DNA of 64,000 bases from Mixophyes australis. Taxonomy: Eukaryota; Chordata; Amphibia; Anura; Limnodynastidae. The stretch's first letter is position 1; each line of letters starts with the position of its first letter. Below, piece after piece: positions 20,386 to 31,215 of this stretch. The position numbers and the translations under genes were made by a program. The notes beneath the pieces are model-generated. The model saw only the letters and a list, made by a program, of their open reading frames with translations. It made no database searches and was not told the origin of the DNA. The stretch is taken from the NCBI GenBank assembly GCA_036250195.1, contig JAVHZZ010000006.1:78701369-78765368 (forward strand), in the 5' to 3' direction.

Positions 20386-20606
20386 GAACCATACTAGTAG
20401 AGGTCTTCACCTTTAGCAGCCACCTTTCCCATAGAAATATACACGTTAGCAGGAATTCAGATGCCCCCAGGACTTATCTCTATGGAAGAAGAGGCTTATC
20501 CGAATAGCCGCGGTTCCAAGTGGAAAAACCAGAACTCTGGAGGCGGAAAAACCAGGGACAGGCCAAGGTCTGGGGCCAGGGCAAATATTGGACGGTTAGT
20601 GTAAGA

Positions 20607-21442
20607 GTTCAAATATACAAAATATACATTAGCAGAACAATAAGCTACAATATAGATGGCATAAGTACAAGCCTATATATAAACTATCCTTAAAAAACAG
20701 AATAAGATATTCTAACATCGACTCAATTAAGGATACATATCATAACTATGATTGCAACCTTTGTTATATACACAAATGGATACAACTTCATAAACCATGA
20801 AACACCAGCTGGTAGTAATTTGTTTGTAGAGTCATAAAGATCTCGTACTTCCAATTTAAAGGGAAAAAGGGAGGAAGCTTCCACTTTGAATGATTAGAAA
20901 AATTGTGTACATGCATATGCAATAAAATTATTGCTCCATAACAAAATATAAAAATGTATCCTGAGAGATCGTCCTCGATGGGAGTATACACTCGTTAATC
21001 CTGATATATAAGCATACGATCGTCAGCTCAAATATATGGGAGTTTAATTAATTAAAAGATGAAATTTCTTACCGCAGCCGCGGTTTTTGATATGACAAAA
21101 ACTCCACAAATGGAGCAATAATTTTATTGCATGTACATGTACACAATTTTTCTAATCATTCAAAGTGGAAGCTTCCTCCCCTTTTCCCTTTAAATTGGAA
21201 GTACGAGATCTTTATGACTCTACAAACAAATTACTACCAGCTGGTGTTTCATGGTTTATGAAGTTGTATCCATTTGTGTATATAACAAAGGTTGCAATCA
21301 TAGTAATGATATTTATCCTTAATTGAGTCGATGTTAGAATATCTTACTCTGTTTTTTAAGGATAGTTTATATATAGGCTTGTACTTATGCCATCTATATT
21401 GTAGCTTATTGTTCTGCAAATGTATATTTTGTATATTTGAAT
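20607..21442. repeat. Long inverted repeat, two 333-bp arms
   Basis: 20607-20939 is the near-identical inverted copy of 21110-21442, with a 170-bp spacer. I see only scattered mismatches (a few percent). The spacer contains CCGCAGCCGCGG. The arms have no coding content or known transposon ends. A transcript through it would form a long double-stranded hairpin. Confidence 0.9.
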
Positions 21443-21689
21443 TTTTATTAAAATGTCCAATTAGGTACTTCTGCGCGACTTTCAGCCTTTTCTATTCATT
21501 TACTGCGGGGAGGTTTAGCACTACCTCCTATTGTAGGTTGCAATAGTCAATACTTTATTAATATTTTACAAATATTCAAGTTTGGAATTAGGGCCAGAGA
21601 ATAGTTTGGTTAGTGTAAGAAACTATATTTTTATTAAAATAGAAACTGAACATATTACCATATTAAAAAAAAACACAGCAGCTATATAA

Positions 21690-21752
<63 letters not shown>
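21690..21752. repeat. (TA)n microsatellite
   Basis: A nearly pure TA run of about 60 bases. Confidence 0.95.
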
Positions 21753-21755
<3 letters not shown>

Positions 21756-21764
21756 GTCTTTTAT

Positions 21765-21955
21765 CATCATCACCATTTATATATATATAGCGCCACTAAT
21801 TCCGTAGGGCTGTACAGAGAACTCACTCACATCAGTCCCAGCTCCATTGGAGCTTACAGTCTGAATTGCCTAACATACACCCACACAGGCAGACAGACAC
21901 ACAGACTAGAGTCAATTTGTCAGCAGCCAATTAACCTACCAGTATGTATTGATAT
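21765..21955 (-). mobile_element. SINE 3' part with L2-like tail
   Basis: On the minus strand it reads ACTGGTAGGTTAATTGGC, then CAGACTGTAAGCTCC, AGCTGGGACTGATGTGAG and GTGGCGCTATATATA with a GATGATGAT tail. The same order is found in the SINE at 63487-63820. The tRNA-like head is missing. Confidence 0.7.
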
Positions 21956-21961
21956 ATACAT

Positions 21962-21962
<1 letters not shown>

Positions 21963-22013
<51 letters not shown>
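21963..22013. repeat. (TA)n microsatellite
   Basis: A pure TA run directly in front of the Tc1-like element, which targets TA. Confidence 0.95.
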
Positions 22014-22017
<4 letters not shown>

Positions 22018-23046
22018 CAAAAATATTTGGCCATACCTGTTAATTATTGAATTGAGTTATTCCAATCAGACCTGTTGCCGCAGGTGTATAAAATCACGCA
22101 CCTAGCAATGCAGTCTCCATTTGCAAACATTTGTGAAAACAAAATGGGTCGTTCTGAGTAGCTCAGTGACTTTAAGTGTGGTACTGTGATAGGATACCAC
22201 CTTTGCAATAAGACAGATTGTGAAACTTCATCTCTGCTGGATATTACACGGTCAGCTGTAAGTGATATTAATAAAAAGTGGAAGCGTTTAGGAACAACAG
22301 CAACTCAGCCACGAAGTGGAAGACCACGTAAAATCACAGAGCAGGGTCAACGACTGCTAAGGCACAGGTTGTGCAAAAGTCGCCAACGCTCTGCTGATTC
22401 CATACCTGAAGAGTTCCGAACTTCCACTGGCATCAATGTAAGCACAAAAACTGTGCGGCGGGAACTTAATGGAATGGGTTTCCATGGCCGAGCAGCTGCA
22501 TGCAAGACTCACATCAGCAAGACCAATGCCAAGCTTCGGATGGAGTGGTGTAAAGCACAATGACACTGGACTGTGGAATAGTGAAAATGTGTTCTGTGGA
22601 GTGACGAATCACGCTTCTCTGTTTGGCAAACAGATGGGTGAGTCTGGGTTTGGCGGATGCCAGGAGAACATTATCTGCCTGACTGCATTATGCCAAATGT
22701 GAAGTTTGGTGGAGGATGGATAATGGTATGGGGCTGTTTTTCAGGGTTTGGGCTACGCCTCTTATCTCCAGTGAAGGGCCATTTTAATGGTTTAGCCTAC
22801 CAAGTAATTTTGGTCAATGCTATAGCTTCCAACTTTGTGGCAACAGTTTGGGAAAGGCCCTTTTCTAGCCCAACGTGACTATGAAACACTCCATCTTGTG
22901 GAAAGCCTTCCAAGACGAGTGGAAGCTATTATCTCTGAAAAAGGGGGACCAACTCCATATTAAAGTATATGTGTTTGAATACAATGTCATTACAGTCCCT
23001 GTTGGTATAATCTTCCAGTGTTTGAATACTTTTGCCCCATATAGTG
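22014..23046 (+). mobile_element. Tc1-like transposon with internal deletion
   Basis: The ends CAGACAAAAATATTTGG and, at the right, CTTTTGCCCCATATAGTG are imperfect inverted repeats, flanked by TA. A broken transposase fills the middle. The total of about 1.03 kb is shorter than the usual 1.5-1.6 kb of full elements. Confidence 0.8.
22147..22980 (+). pseudogene. Tc1-like transposase, broken
   Basis: The open part 22186-22563 gives the two helix-turn-helix regions with the GRPRKI linker (RSGRPRKITEQGQRLLRH). After stops, VLWSDESRFSVW carries the first catalytic Asp (about 22597), followed by [12 protein letters not shown] and [10 protein letters not shown]. Directly behind WERPF the sequence jumps to ESLPRRVEAIISEKGG, the last residues of the protein, in another frame. 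The segment with the second Asp and the Glu is therefore deleted. It cannot be active. Confidence 0.85.
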
Positions 23047-23307
23047 TATATATGTGTCACTCACCGGACCGTGAGTGCCTCTTCTCGGACATTTAGGAAC
23101 CGTGGCCGTCCTCCATCCTGAGGGTCTGCGCATGCGCAGCCCTTTCCTATACTTTAGTGTATGTCCCTTTAACTCAATTGGCAGATCAGGCAACACTCCC
23201 TATATTAAGCACCTGTGGTCAACACCACGTTGCCTGATCTTGGAGTCTCATTCCCCATGAGTCTCTGAAGGTGTTCCTGTGTTTCCTCGTGTATTCAGCG
23301 CTGCTGA

Positions 23308-23392
23308 TTCCTGTGGTTTCCAAACCACTTCTACCTCTGTGGTTTCCAAACCACTTCTACTACTGTGGTTCCCATACCACTTCTACTATCCT
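23308..23392 (+). repeat. Three short tandem hairpins in the LTR
   Basis: GTGGTTTCCAAACCAC occurs twice and a variant GTGGTTCCCATACCAC once, each followed by TTCTAC. Each unit is a small inverted repeat. Confidence 0.8.
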
Positions 23393-23401
23393 GTGTATCA
23401 T

Positions 23402-23836
23402 CGTGACTGTTAGCTGATTCCTATCCGCTGCCTCCGTGCACTACAGCCTTCTAAAACCACTTCACCGCTATTATACATCGTTGTGACTGTTTGCTGATTC
23501 CTATCCGCTGCCTCCGTGCACTACAGTCTTCTAAATCACTTCAACGCTGTTATTATCATTGTGACTGTTTGCTGATTCCTATCCGCTGCCTCCGTGCACT
23601 CCAGCCTTTGCTTCACATCCACTCACCTGATCATCATCAAGTTCCTGAGCTGATTCCTATCTGCTGCCTCCGTGCACTACAGTCTCTAGCTTGCAACTCG
23701 CCTGTGTTCATCATCGTGACTGTTAGCTGATTCCTATCCGCTGCCTCCGTGCACTACAGTCTCCAGCTTGCAACTCGCCTGTGTTCATCATCGTGACTGT
23801 TAGCTGATTCCTATCCGCTGCCCCTGTGCATTGCCG
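23402..23836 (+). repeat. LTR minisatellite, six units
   Basis: Six units sharing GCTGATTCCTATCCGCTGCC and CTCCGTGCACTACAG, spaced about 70-85 bp, with spacers of differing length and sequence. The 3'-most unit has a changed CCCCTGTGCATTG version. Confidence 0.85.
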
Positions 23837-24588
23837 CCTCATCTCAGCTCTCCTGTGTTTCCAGTCTACTGCTCACGTTGCCATCCGCTACACTTCTGGA
23901 TCTACAGCTCCTGGTCTACTCTGCCATCCCGTGTTCCATCACTGTGGGTCCTGTTGGTTGCCCCTGGTTACCTCCGTGGGCGCAGAGTCCTGCTGCTGCT
24001 GTCAGCGCTATCGTCCATCTCCTGCTGATCCGCTCTCCACGCCTTCACGTGTCCCGCTGGTCTCTACCCTCCTGTCAGCATTGGATTCGTATCTCAACAA
24101 CTACTCCTCTGCTGGATCATCTCCATTCTCCTGGGTCCTCTATGAGTCCAGTTCCACGTGTTACTGATTCCTGTGGATTCGTGTCCCTGTTGGTTTACTT
24201 ACCTGTGCGCTGCACCTACCAGACCGCTGCCTCATCCATCCAGGGACTTCTCATCCAGTCGGCCTCCTGCCGCTCAGGTATCGCTGCACTCCTATCTGAC
24301 TGCCTGCTTCTGAACCACGGTATGCATACTTCTCATTGACTGTGCTGGTGTATTGCATATCTTGCTGGACTGTGTTTGGTTCTCTCGGGAGTCTGCTATC
24401 CGCTGAGTCTTTTGCCATCATTGACTGTGTTATCTTGTGCTGGACTACTTCAAGTGACTTTCTAGATTTGCAGACCTGCTCAGTCATTTATATATATATA
24501 TTGTGCATATTACTGTGGATCGTGTATAAGGTGCCTGTGTATATCCTGTGTTGCAGTCTCTCCCCGTGCACCTCCTCACATATATATT

Positions 24589-24848
24589 CAGTGGTACAAC
24601 TTGCTCATGACAGACCACTGATCCCTGTTTCCGGTATCACCTGTTCCAGTATCCTCTCACATAGCAGTGGTACAACTTGCTACCGCAGACCACTGACTAC
24701 CCGGATACCTCCACTTGGATTCCATTCCTTCACTCAGACAGCGGTACAACTTGCTATCCGCAGACCGCTGACTCTCATCACCTCCTTGTCTCTGTTGGAC
24801 ATTCCTCCTCACTATGGCAGTGGTACAACTTGCTATCGCAGACCACTG
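24589..24848 (+). repeat. LTR tandem stem-loops, four units, with compensatory change
   Basis: Units start at 24589, 24665, 24739 and 24818. Each has CAGTGGT, a loop with ACAACTTGCT and CAG, then ACCACTG. In the third unit both arms change together (CAGCGGT with ACCGCTG), keeping the pairing. The units are separated by unrelated spacers of about 45-50 bases. Confidence 0.85.
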
Positions 24849-25063
24849 ACTACCTTCACGTGCCCTTGTCCATACAGTTCCTCGTGTATTATTACCTCCA
24901 TATTACCAGTGCTGCTAGTCATAGACTTTCCTGAGCATCTCATCAGCTACCATTTCCTGTTCCGTGATCACCCAGCTACCAGAGTACCCTATTACCATCT
25001 ACATTGCTCTGGTAAGCCTACCACCTGGTGATCCCTGGGTAAAGACTCCTAGTGCCCGTGACA

Positions 25064-25287
25064 ATATGTATATGTTACCTCTGGGGAGGGAGCTGCAAAT
25101 GAGGGGATTGGGCAGGCCTGTAAAAGTCTTGGGCATGGTTTGGGGGGAACTCTGTGAACTGGGTGAGTTTCCCTGTGTTGGCTCTACAGAGCACCTCCAT
25201 AATTAAATGTTCGGTCTTCGCCCTGTTGTCACCATCTAAACGGGTCACACTCATCGTCTTCTTTTTCCATCACCTATTTGCTGAGTT
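25064..25287. other. Unassigned stretch
   Basis: No coding frame or repeat recognised. It is the 3' flank of the solo LTR insertion. Confidence 0.35.
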
Positions 25288-26480
25288 GAGTATTATTATA
25301 ATTATCCTTTATTTATAAGGCGCCACAATATTTCTGCAGCGCCATACAGAATACAAACAGTAGACAATATAGGGTAATGCAAAAAGACAGCAACTGTACA
25401 ATGTTTTTTTTATCAAGGCTTGTACATTGTACAGCAGCCGTCTCCTTGCTTCACTCCCTTAACACCACACCCTTAACACCACAAATAATAGTATCATACT
25501 GGAAAGTCATTTGACTTTCTGCTTCCGGCACTTCATTCCGCACGTTTGCGGCAGGTGCTGATTTTGAAGCCTTTGGGCTTACCAGTGTGTCGTGACTGAC
25601 AGGTTCACACTTATCAAGTCGGGTAAACTGTTGTCGGCGTTGTGATAGCCGCGGTAATGACTACTACTGGGCACGAGAGTAGTCACGGGAGGGAATCAAG
25701 CACAAGAGGAGCGCATACAGGGAAGAGGGAGGTAAAAAGAGCAAGCATGTAGGAGGTTAGGTGGATGGCTGGTAGGCTTTGAGGAATAGATGAGTTTTAA
25801 GTGCCCATTTGAAGGTGCACAGATTAGGTCAGTCAGATGGAGAAAGAGTGGTCATTCCAGTGGAGGGGAGAAATCTTGAATTCTGGGGTGGGATGAGGTG
25901 ATCAGTGTGGAGGAGAGGCGATGGTCATTGGCCAAATGCAGGGAATGGGTGGGAGTGTGAATGGAGAGATGATTAATGATATAAGGGGCAGTAGAGTGTG
26001 AGAGGTCCTTGTAGGTGAGGGTGAGGAGTTTGAAAAGGATTCTGTAGGGAAAGGGGAGCAAGTGTAAGGCACGGCAGAGAGGGGAGACAGAGGAGAAGCG
26101 GTGTGAAAGGAAGATATTTCTCTCATTCGTATAGAACGAAGGGGGCAAGGTGGGAGTGGGGGAGGCTGGTGAGGAGAAGGTTACAATAATCAAGACAGGA
26201 AATAATGAGAGTGTGGATAATGGGTTTGGTGGCATCCTGAGATACTAAGCAACGGATGCGGGTAATGGTATGTAGTTGGAAGCGACAGGATTGAGTAAGA
26301 GTTTGAATGTGGGGGGCAAAAGAGAGGGAGGAAACGAGGTTGACAGTCAGTCAGTGGAGTTGGGGGAAAAAAGTGATGGTGTTTTTCTTAGCAGTGATAG
26401 AGAGATCAAGCTGTGATGAAGATTTAGAAGGAGGTAAAACAATGAGTTCAATTTTTGCAATGTTGATTTTGAGTATCCAT
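25288..26480 (-). mobile_element. 5'-truncated L2-type LINE, minus strand, with an insertion
   Basis: The minus-strand tail (25288-25397: TTATTTATAAGGCGCC and ATACAAACAGTAGACAAT on plus) matches the 3' UTR of the L2 at 18372-19585. From 25690 on, the RT C-terminus follows: ALHLLPFPYRILFKLLTLTYK, TAPYIINHLSIHTP and, at the far end, LKINIAKIELIVLPPS. About 290 bases of unrelated sequence (25398-25685) split the 3' UTR. The frame is broken in several places. Confidence 0.8.
25398..25685. other. Insertion of unknown type inside the L2 3' UTR
   Basis: The sequence between the two L2 parts has no counterpart in the other L2 copies. GTACAATG...CATTGTAC near its left edge is a small inverted repeat. 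No TSD is evident. Confidence 0.4.
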
Positions 26481-26739
26481 TCAGACCTTGGTGTGCTCCA
26501 CCTCCCATGGTCTATTCTTTCCCCTCCTTCCAGGTTGTTGACCTTGTTGCTGGGTGGATTCAGATCACTGCTGGGTGGAATCAGGGTTCTCCACTGAATC
26601 CTCCCCCACATCACAAAACCCCTCCTCAATGAAGCAGATGGCTGTATAATAAAAATAAACATTAAAATAGTTAGTAAGATAAGCATAGATGCATGTATTG
26701 ATTTAACATTACTACAATCCTTCTTTTTCCCATCATGAC
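26481..26739. other. Unassigned stretch before the Harbinger DDE fragment
   Basis: No family recognised. Confidence 0.3.
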
Positions 26740-27310
26740 AAGTTATCAAAGAAAAATATGAAGAAATTTAGAATTTCCCTAACCGGGGGCGGGCCATAGA
26801 TGAAAAATATGTCAGAATTATGCCACCCTTTAAAACTGGTTCCTATTTCTACAATTACAAGGGGTTCTTCAGTATTATCCTGATGGCAATAGTGGATGCA
26901 AAATAGGAATTTATTTTTGTGGACATTGGAAAAAAATGTGAGTGTTAGATGGGTGGGCATTTGAACAAACGCCCTTCCATGAGAAGCTTAAAAAAGTGCA
27001 CTTGATTTGCCAACACTCACCCAAACTAAATAAGACCTTAATTTTGGATTTGTGATGAAGCATTTGCACTGCAAGCTAATATTTTAAAACCTTACCCCAA
27101 AAAAGCACTCCCATCTGAAAGGAGAATAATCAATTACAGATTATCAAGAGCTAGACAAGTAGTGGAGAATGTTTTCGGTATTTTAAATAACAGAATCAGG
27201 ATTTTTCATACCGCCATTAATTCATGCCTTTACAAAATAGACAAGGGGGTGATGGCATGTTGTGTCCTACACAAATATCTTGGGCATAAAACTGGAATGT
27301 GCACAGCACA
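26740..27310 (+). pseudogene. Harbinger transposase DDE-domain fragment
   Basis: In shifting plus frames: KEKYEEI-stop-NFPN, AIDEKYVRIMPP (first catalytic Asp), YNYKGFFSIILMAIVDAK (second Asp) and, after a gap, CDEAFALQANILKPYPKK, INYRLSRARQVVENVFGIL (Glu) and CCVLHKYL. These are the DDE blocks of PIF/Harbinger nucleases in order. Stops and frameshifts make it inactive. It begins at the residue region where the fragment at 19975-20385 ends, which suggests one copy split by later insertions. Confidence 0.8.
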
Positions 27311-27436
27311 GCTTCTACTATGGAGCATACTATAGAAGCGGAGCAAGTGGTAGGGTTAACACCACTGGAGTCTTCTCAAATTAAAAGTGCCAGTGAAAAG
27401 GCCAAGTTAAATAGGGAGGAGTATTTGTAATATTTT
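27311..27436 (+). other. Harbinger 3' flank up to the L1 insertion site
   Basis: Short non-coding continuation. It ends with TATTTGTAATATTTT (27422-27436), which is repeated at 30202-30216 beyond the L1. Confidence 0.5.
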
Positions 27437-30201
27437 TATTTTTTTTTCAATAGTATTTTTTATTTTCTTCCAAATTTTAAGGGATACAGAAAAAAAAAAG
27501 GGGAAGGGGAGGGGGGAGGGAAGACCAGAAAAAAGAGAGGGGAAAGGGGGGTACATAGTAGGGTAAACACATTACATTGTGTCAAAATTTGCAGTACTCA
27601 ATACAATAGAAACTATCAGTTCAGCATATAAGTAATACAGTAAAAGAAACCAATAACAACAAGAAGGGTAAACTCCCAATGGCAAATTCCCTTCAGAAAA
27701 TTATGTGGATTCTGGCAATGATTCATTCAAAGTGAACTGTGAAAGGGGGAGCCCCGAATCAGAGCGAGCTCTGGCTGCCCCCTCTCCCTCTGTAGTGTAC
27801 ACGTGCCAAGAAAACCACTATATTAGGGGTGACGAGGGGGATGAAGAATATGGCATCCCCCACGTCTCCATCTCGAAGCTAAACTGTACTTTAGCAATCA
27901 CTTTGTTTAATGTGGGCAGGTCGGGAGTTTTCCAGTTTTGAGCCAACTCTGCTCTAGCAGCTATTAAGATGTGACAAAACACATATCTAGCATGAAGAGG
28001 GAATTGTGGTGGAAAGTGCTGAAGTAAAGCCACTTCCGGAGTCGGATCTACTTTTTGGGAGGTGATCTTATTGGCAAACTCAAACACCTGCTCCCAAAAT
28101 GGACGGAGGAGTGGGCAGCCCCAAAATATGTGCATAATATCCCCTATTGAGCCACATTGTCTCCAACAAAATTTAGACTGAGCGGGCCACATTTTGTGTA
28201 GACGAGACGGTGTAATGTAGAGTCTATTAATTAACTTCACTATCATCTCCGAATGATTCACACATTTGGAGATTTGAAAAGAGTTAATAAATATTTTCTT
28301 CCATTGACCAGTGGTAAGCGTAATATCAAGGTCTAGCTCCCATTGTAGTTGGGGTCTGGACTTAGTGTCCGAAATGGAAGGTAAGAGAGATGTATACCAA
28401 AAGGTGATACCTGCCCTATTAGAACCCTTCGTCAATCTTGTATATATTAGGGGAGGGGCACAAGACATTCCCGATCCCTGTCCAGGGAGGGTAGAGAACC
28501 AATGTCTAATCTGCAAATATTTATAGAATTCCTGGGCGGGGAGACAAAATTTATCTCTTATTTGCATAAATGACAAAAGCCTCTGCTCCTCTAGTAAGTC
28601 AGACCAAAATTTAGCCCCATTGTCAATCCAACGATTTAGGTTTAGCTCTGGAATAAGTTTTGTTACAGTTACCAGTGAGATGTTCGTAGTAGGGACCGTG
28701 AGACTTTGGCTATTAGCAGTAAATCTATCCCACACCGCTAGGGAATCTTTAATTATCTTGGGGAGAAGAGCATTTGCAGGACGCCAGGATTTAGGGACCC
28801 AAATTAGGTCTTCTAGTGGAAACCTCAAGCACAATGCCCTTTCTAAATCAACCCACGGTTTCTGATTTGGGGGTTGGGACCAATCTCTTATTTGAGATAA
28901 TAAACAAGCGTGATGATATTTATGTAGATCTGGTGGCGCTAACCCACCGTGTTGCTTGGGCAGACACATTCGAGAACCAGCTAAACGAGGGGGTTTACCT
29001 TTCCATACATAGGTTATCATGATTGACTGCAATTTGTCAAACAATGGTTTCGGGATGCTAGCAGGAATGGTCCGAAATAGATACATCATTTTCGGTAATA
29101 CCGACATCTTGAAGGTTGCCAACCTCCCCAACCAGGAGATCTCGCAACAGGCCCATGATTTGGTTAATATGAGTAGCTGTTGTATTAAAGCCGTATAATT
29201 TAAATTGATTGTGCTATCTAGGGATGGGGTAATCTTAATGCCTAAATACGGGAGGGCTACGGTTTTCCAGGAGTATAGAAAAGTTTTCTTAAGATGTTCT
29301 ATCTTCAAGGGGGGGATATTTACTGGAAGAGCCTCAGATTTAGTTGAGTTAAGTCTGTAATATGATGCTCGACTATAGGCATCAAGTATATTATGAAGGG
29401 CCGGCAGCGAGGTCTCCGGGCTGTCACAAATAATAAAACATCGTCGGCAAACAAACATAGTTTGTGAATCGTATTCTTGATGTCGATACCTGGAAACAGT
29501 GAGGAAGATCTAATAGCAGACGCCAAGGGCTCCATTGCCAAAACAAAAATCAGCGGCGACAGCGGGCAAGCCTGTCTAGTGCTGTTTGAGATCTTGAAGC
29601 CGTCTGACAAGAAGCCATTACAAAACACCCTAGCTGAAGGGTCAGAGTATAATGCAGAGATAGCCGACAGGAATTTACCATGGAACCCTCTCCATATATC
29701 CCCAGTGTAATCTATCGAAAGCCTTGTCAGCATCAAGAGAGAGGGCCACCACTTCTGTCTGAGAACTCGTCACCCATTCCAGAATATCGAGTACCCTTCT
29801 GGTAATGGGCTTGACACCCCAGCACAAATCCCACCTGGTCCGGGTGAACGAGTTCGGAGAGAAGTCCATTTAGTCTATTCGCTATAAGTTTGGCGTAAAT
29901 TTTAATATCTGAGTTCAGGAGGGCTATTGGTCTGTAGTTGAGACACGAGGTAGGGTCCTTCCCCAACTTAGGAATGGTTACCAGCTGTGACTCCAACATC
30001 TCAGATGGAAATGATCCTTGAGATATGCCTTCATTGAACAATTGTTCAAGTACTGGAAGGAGGTCTTCCTGGAATGTCACATAGAAGCCATTTATATACC
30101 CATCTGGCCCCGGAGCTTTATCTGGAGGGAGATTCTTAATAACCTCTTGGATTTCAGTTTGCAACCATGGAGCGGCCAGAGCCGTACCCGTCACTGAGTC
30201 T
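27437..30201 (-). mobile_element. 5'-truncated L1-type LINE with 15-bp target duplication
   Basis: 2,765 bp on the minus strand, flanked by the perfect duplication TATTTGTAATATTTT. The left edge is T-rich (a reversed A-rich tail) and the right edge falls inside the RT, as in 5' truncation. The 3' UTR has a long purine tract on the plus strand (about 27488-27550). Confidence 0.9.
27818..30194 (-). pseudogene. L1 ORF2 reverse transcriptase and C-terminal region (two frameshifts)
   Basis: Three overlapping minus frames make one protein. 30194-29733 has LPPDKAPGPDGYINGFY, LVTIPKLGKD, NYRPIALLNSDIKIYAK and HPDQVGFV. 29869-29320 has LDADKAFDRLHWGYM, GTRQAC-like GFKISNSTRQACPLSPLIF, and FADDVLLF (active site, about 29445). 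29458-27818 is a 546-codon frame with YYRLNSTKSEAL, LPYLGIKITPSL, WLGRLATFKMSVLPKMMYLF, a long C-terminal domain and a Trp/Cys-rich region (KFCWRQCG, HIFWGCP). The endonuclease and ORF1 are missing by truncation. RT motifs fit the L1 clade. Frameshifts lie near 29735 and 29450. Confidence 0.85.
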
Positions 30202-30216
30202 TATTTGTAATATTTT

Positions 30217-30720
30217 AATGATAAGGGTGCTATGTTTTGGCAGAGTGACATGCTATAATGTTATGTTTTTGTGTGTTTACTTACTATGCCACTCACAGGT
30301 ATGTCTTCGGTTCCCTGAGAGACAGATAAGGAATTGGACTCCCCCTGGGGAAAGTTGACAGTGGATGGTCTAGCGATTTCTTGGTCAGCCGTAAACCTCA
30401 GGAGTTGAAAGTAACACAACTTTGGTACAGAGACATCTTCAGCCCCAGCCCCAGATCATTTGGAAGCCTCCAACGTATTGAGTTCTTTGCGGAATACAGT
30501 CAACATGTTTTGGATCTACTCTCTGACTCAATTTGCAGTTGCCTCTGGATAATGAGAAAGGCTCACTCAGACCATATCCTCATATGGGGTGATGTATGTG
30601 GGGTGAGACGTATGTGTGTGTTTTCTGCACTACGTGGGTTTTCTCACAAAGTGTATGAAAATTAAGTTAGACAACACAGCAACACAGCAACTAACCATCC
30701 TACTCTTCTCTTTTAATCTC
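30217..30720 (+). other. Downstream flank of the L1, possibly Harbinger tail
   Basis: It resumes the sequence interrupted by the L1. No protein family is recognised in its open frames. About 80 bases at 30597-30680 are similar to 31218-31300. Confidence 0.4.
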
Positions 30721-30721
30721 C

Positions 30722-30872
30722 AGGTATGTCCATCCATGCTTCTGCTATTCTGAACATTAATCTGTGTATCTCATCTCTGCAACTGTGTGTTTAAAAAGGA
30801 TGTCCATCCATTCTTCTGCTATTCTGAACATTAATCTGTGTATCTCATCTCTGCAACTGTGTGTTTAAAAAG
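30722..30872. repeat. 75-bp direct tandem duplication
   Basis: ATGTCCATCCATGCTTCTGC through GTGTTTAAAAAG occurs twice in a row with about two mismatches. Confidence 0.9.
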
Positions 30873-31067
30873 TATGTTATAGGAATTTGTTATCTGTTCT
30901 AACTTAGGTTGGCCAGAGTATTTTATTGATGCCTAATTTATGATAGGTATCTGGCCTCCTCTAGCCTATTCAACAAATGTTTTATTTTACTTTGATTAGG
31001 TGACCAATTAGCACAGCTGTAGTGTTTTTCTAATATAGCCTGACTACATCTTAGCTTCAGTCTATGG

Positions 31068-31215
31068 CAGGGGTAGGCAACCTGCGGCTCTCCAGGTGTT
31101 GTGAAACTACAAGTCCCAGCATGCTTTGCCAGTAGATAACCAGCAGAGAGGTGGCAAGGCATGCTGGGATTTGTAGTTTCACAACACCTGGAGAGCCACA
31201 GGTTCCCTACCCCTG
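31068..31215. mobile_element. hAT MITE with 8-bp target duplication
   Basis: 148 bp starting CAGGGGTAGGCAACCTGCGG and ending CCTACCCCTG, with almost fully complementary halves, flanked on both sides by GTCTATGG (31060-31067 and 31216-31223). An 8-bp duplication and CAGGGG ends are the hAT form. Confidence 0.95.

Larger units (their letters stand above)
23055..25063 (+). mobile_element. Solo LTR, 2,009 bp, with 5-bp target duplication
   Basis: Starts TGTCAC and ends GTGACA (perfect 6-bp inverted ends), flanked by ATATG at 23050-23054 and 25064-25068. This is the signature of an LTR left by recombination between two LTRs of a long-LTR Gypsy-type element. Inside lie a TATA-like TATATTAAG (about 23198) and three groups of tandem repeats (separate entries). 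Reading frames inside it are repeat-derived. Confidence 0.85.

Noticed and set aside
23053..23060. LTR start at TGTGTCAC (23053)
   Set aside because: Starting at 23055 gives perfect TGTCAC/GTGACA ends and a perfect ATATG duplication, so the later start is preferred.
24336..25031. 231-codon plus frame in the solo LTR
   Set aside because: It runs through the tandem stem-loops. Repeat-derived, with no protein family.
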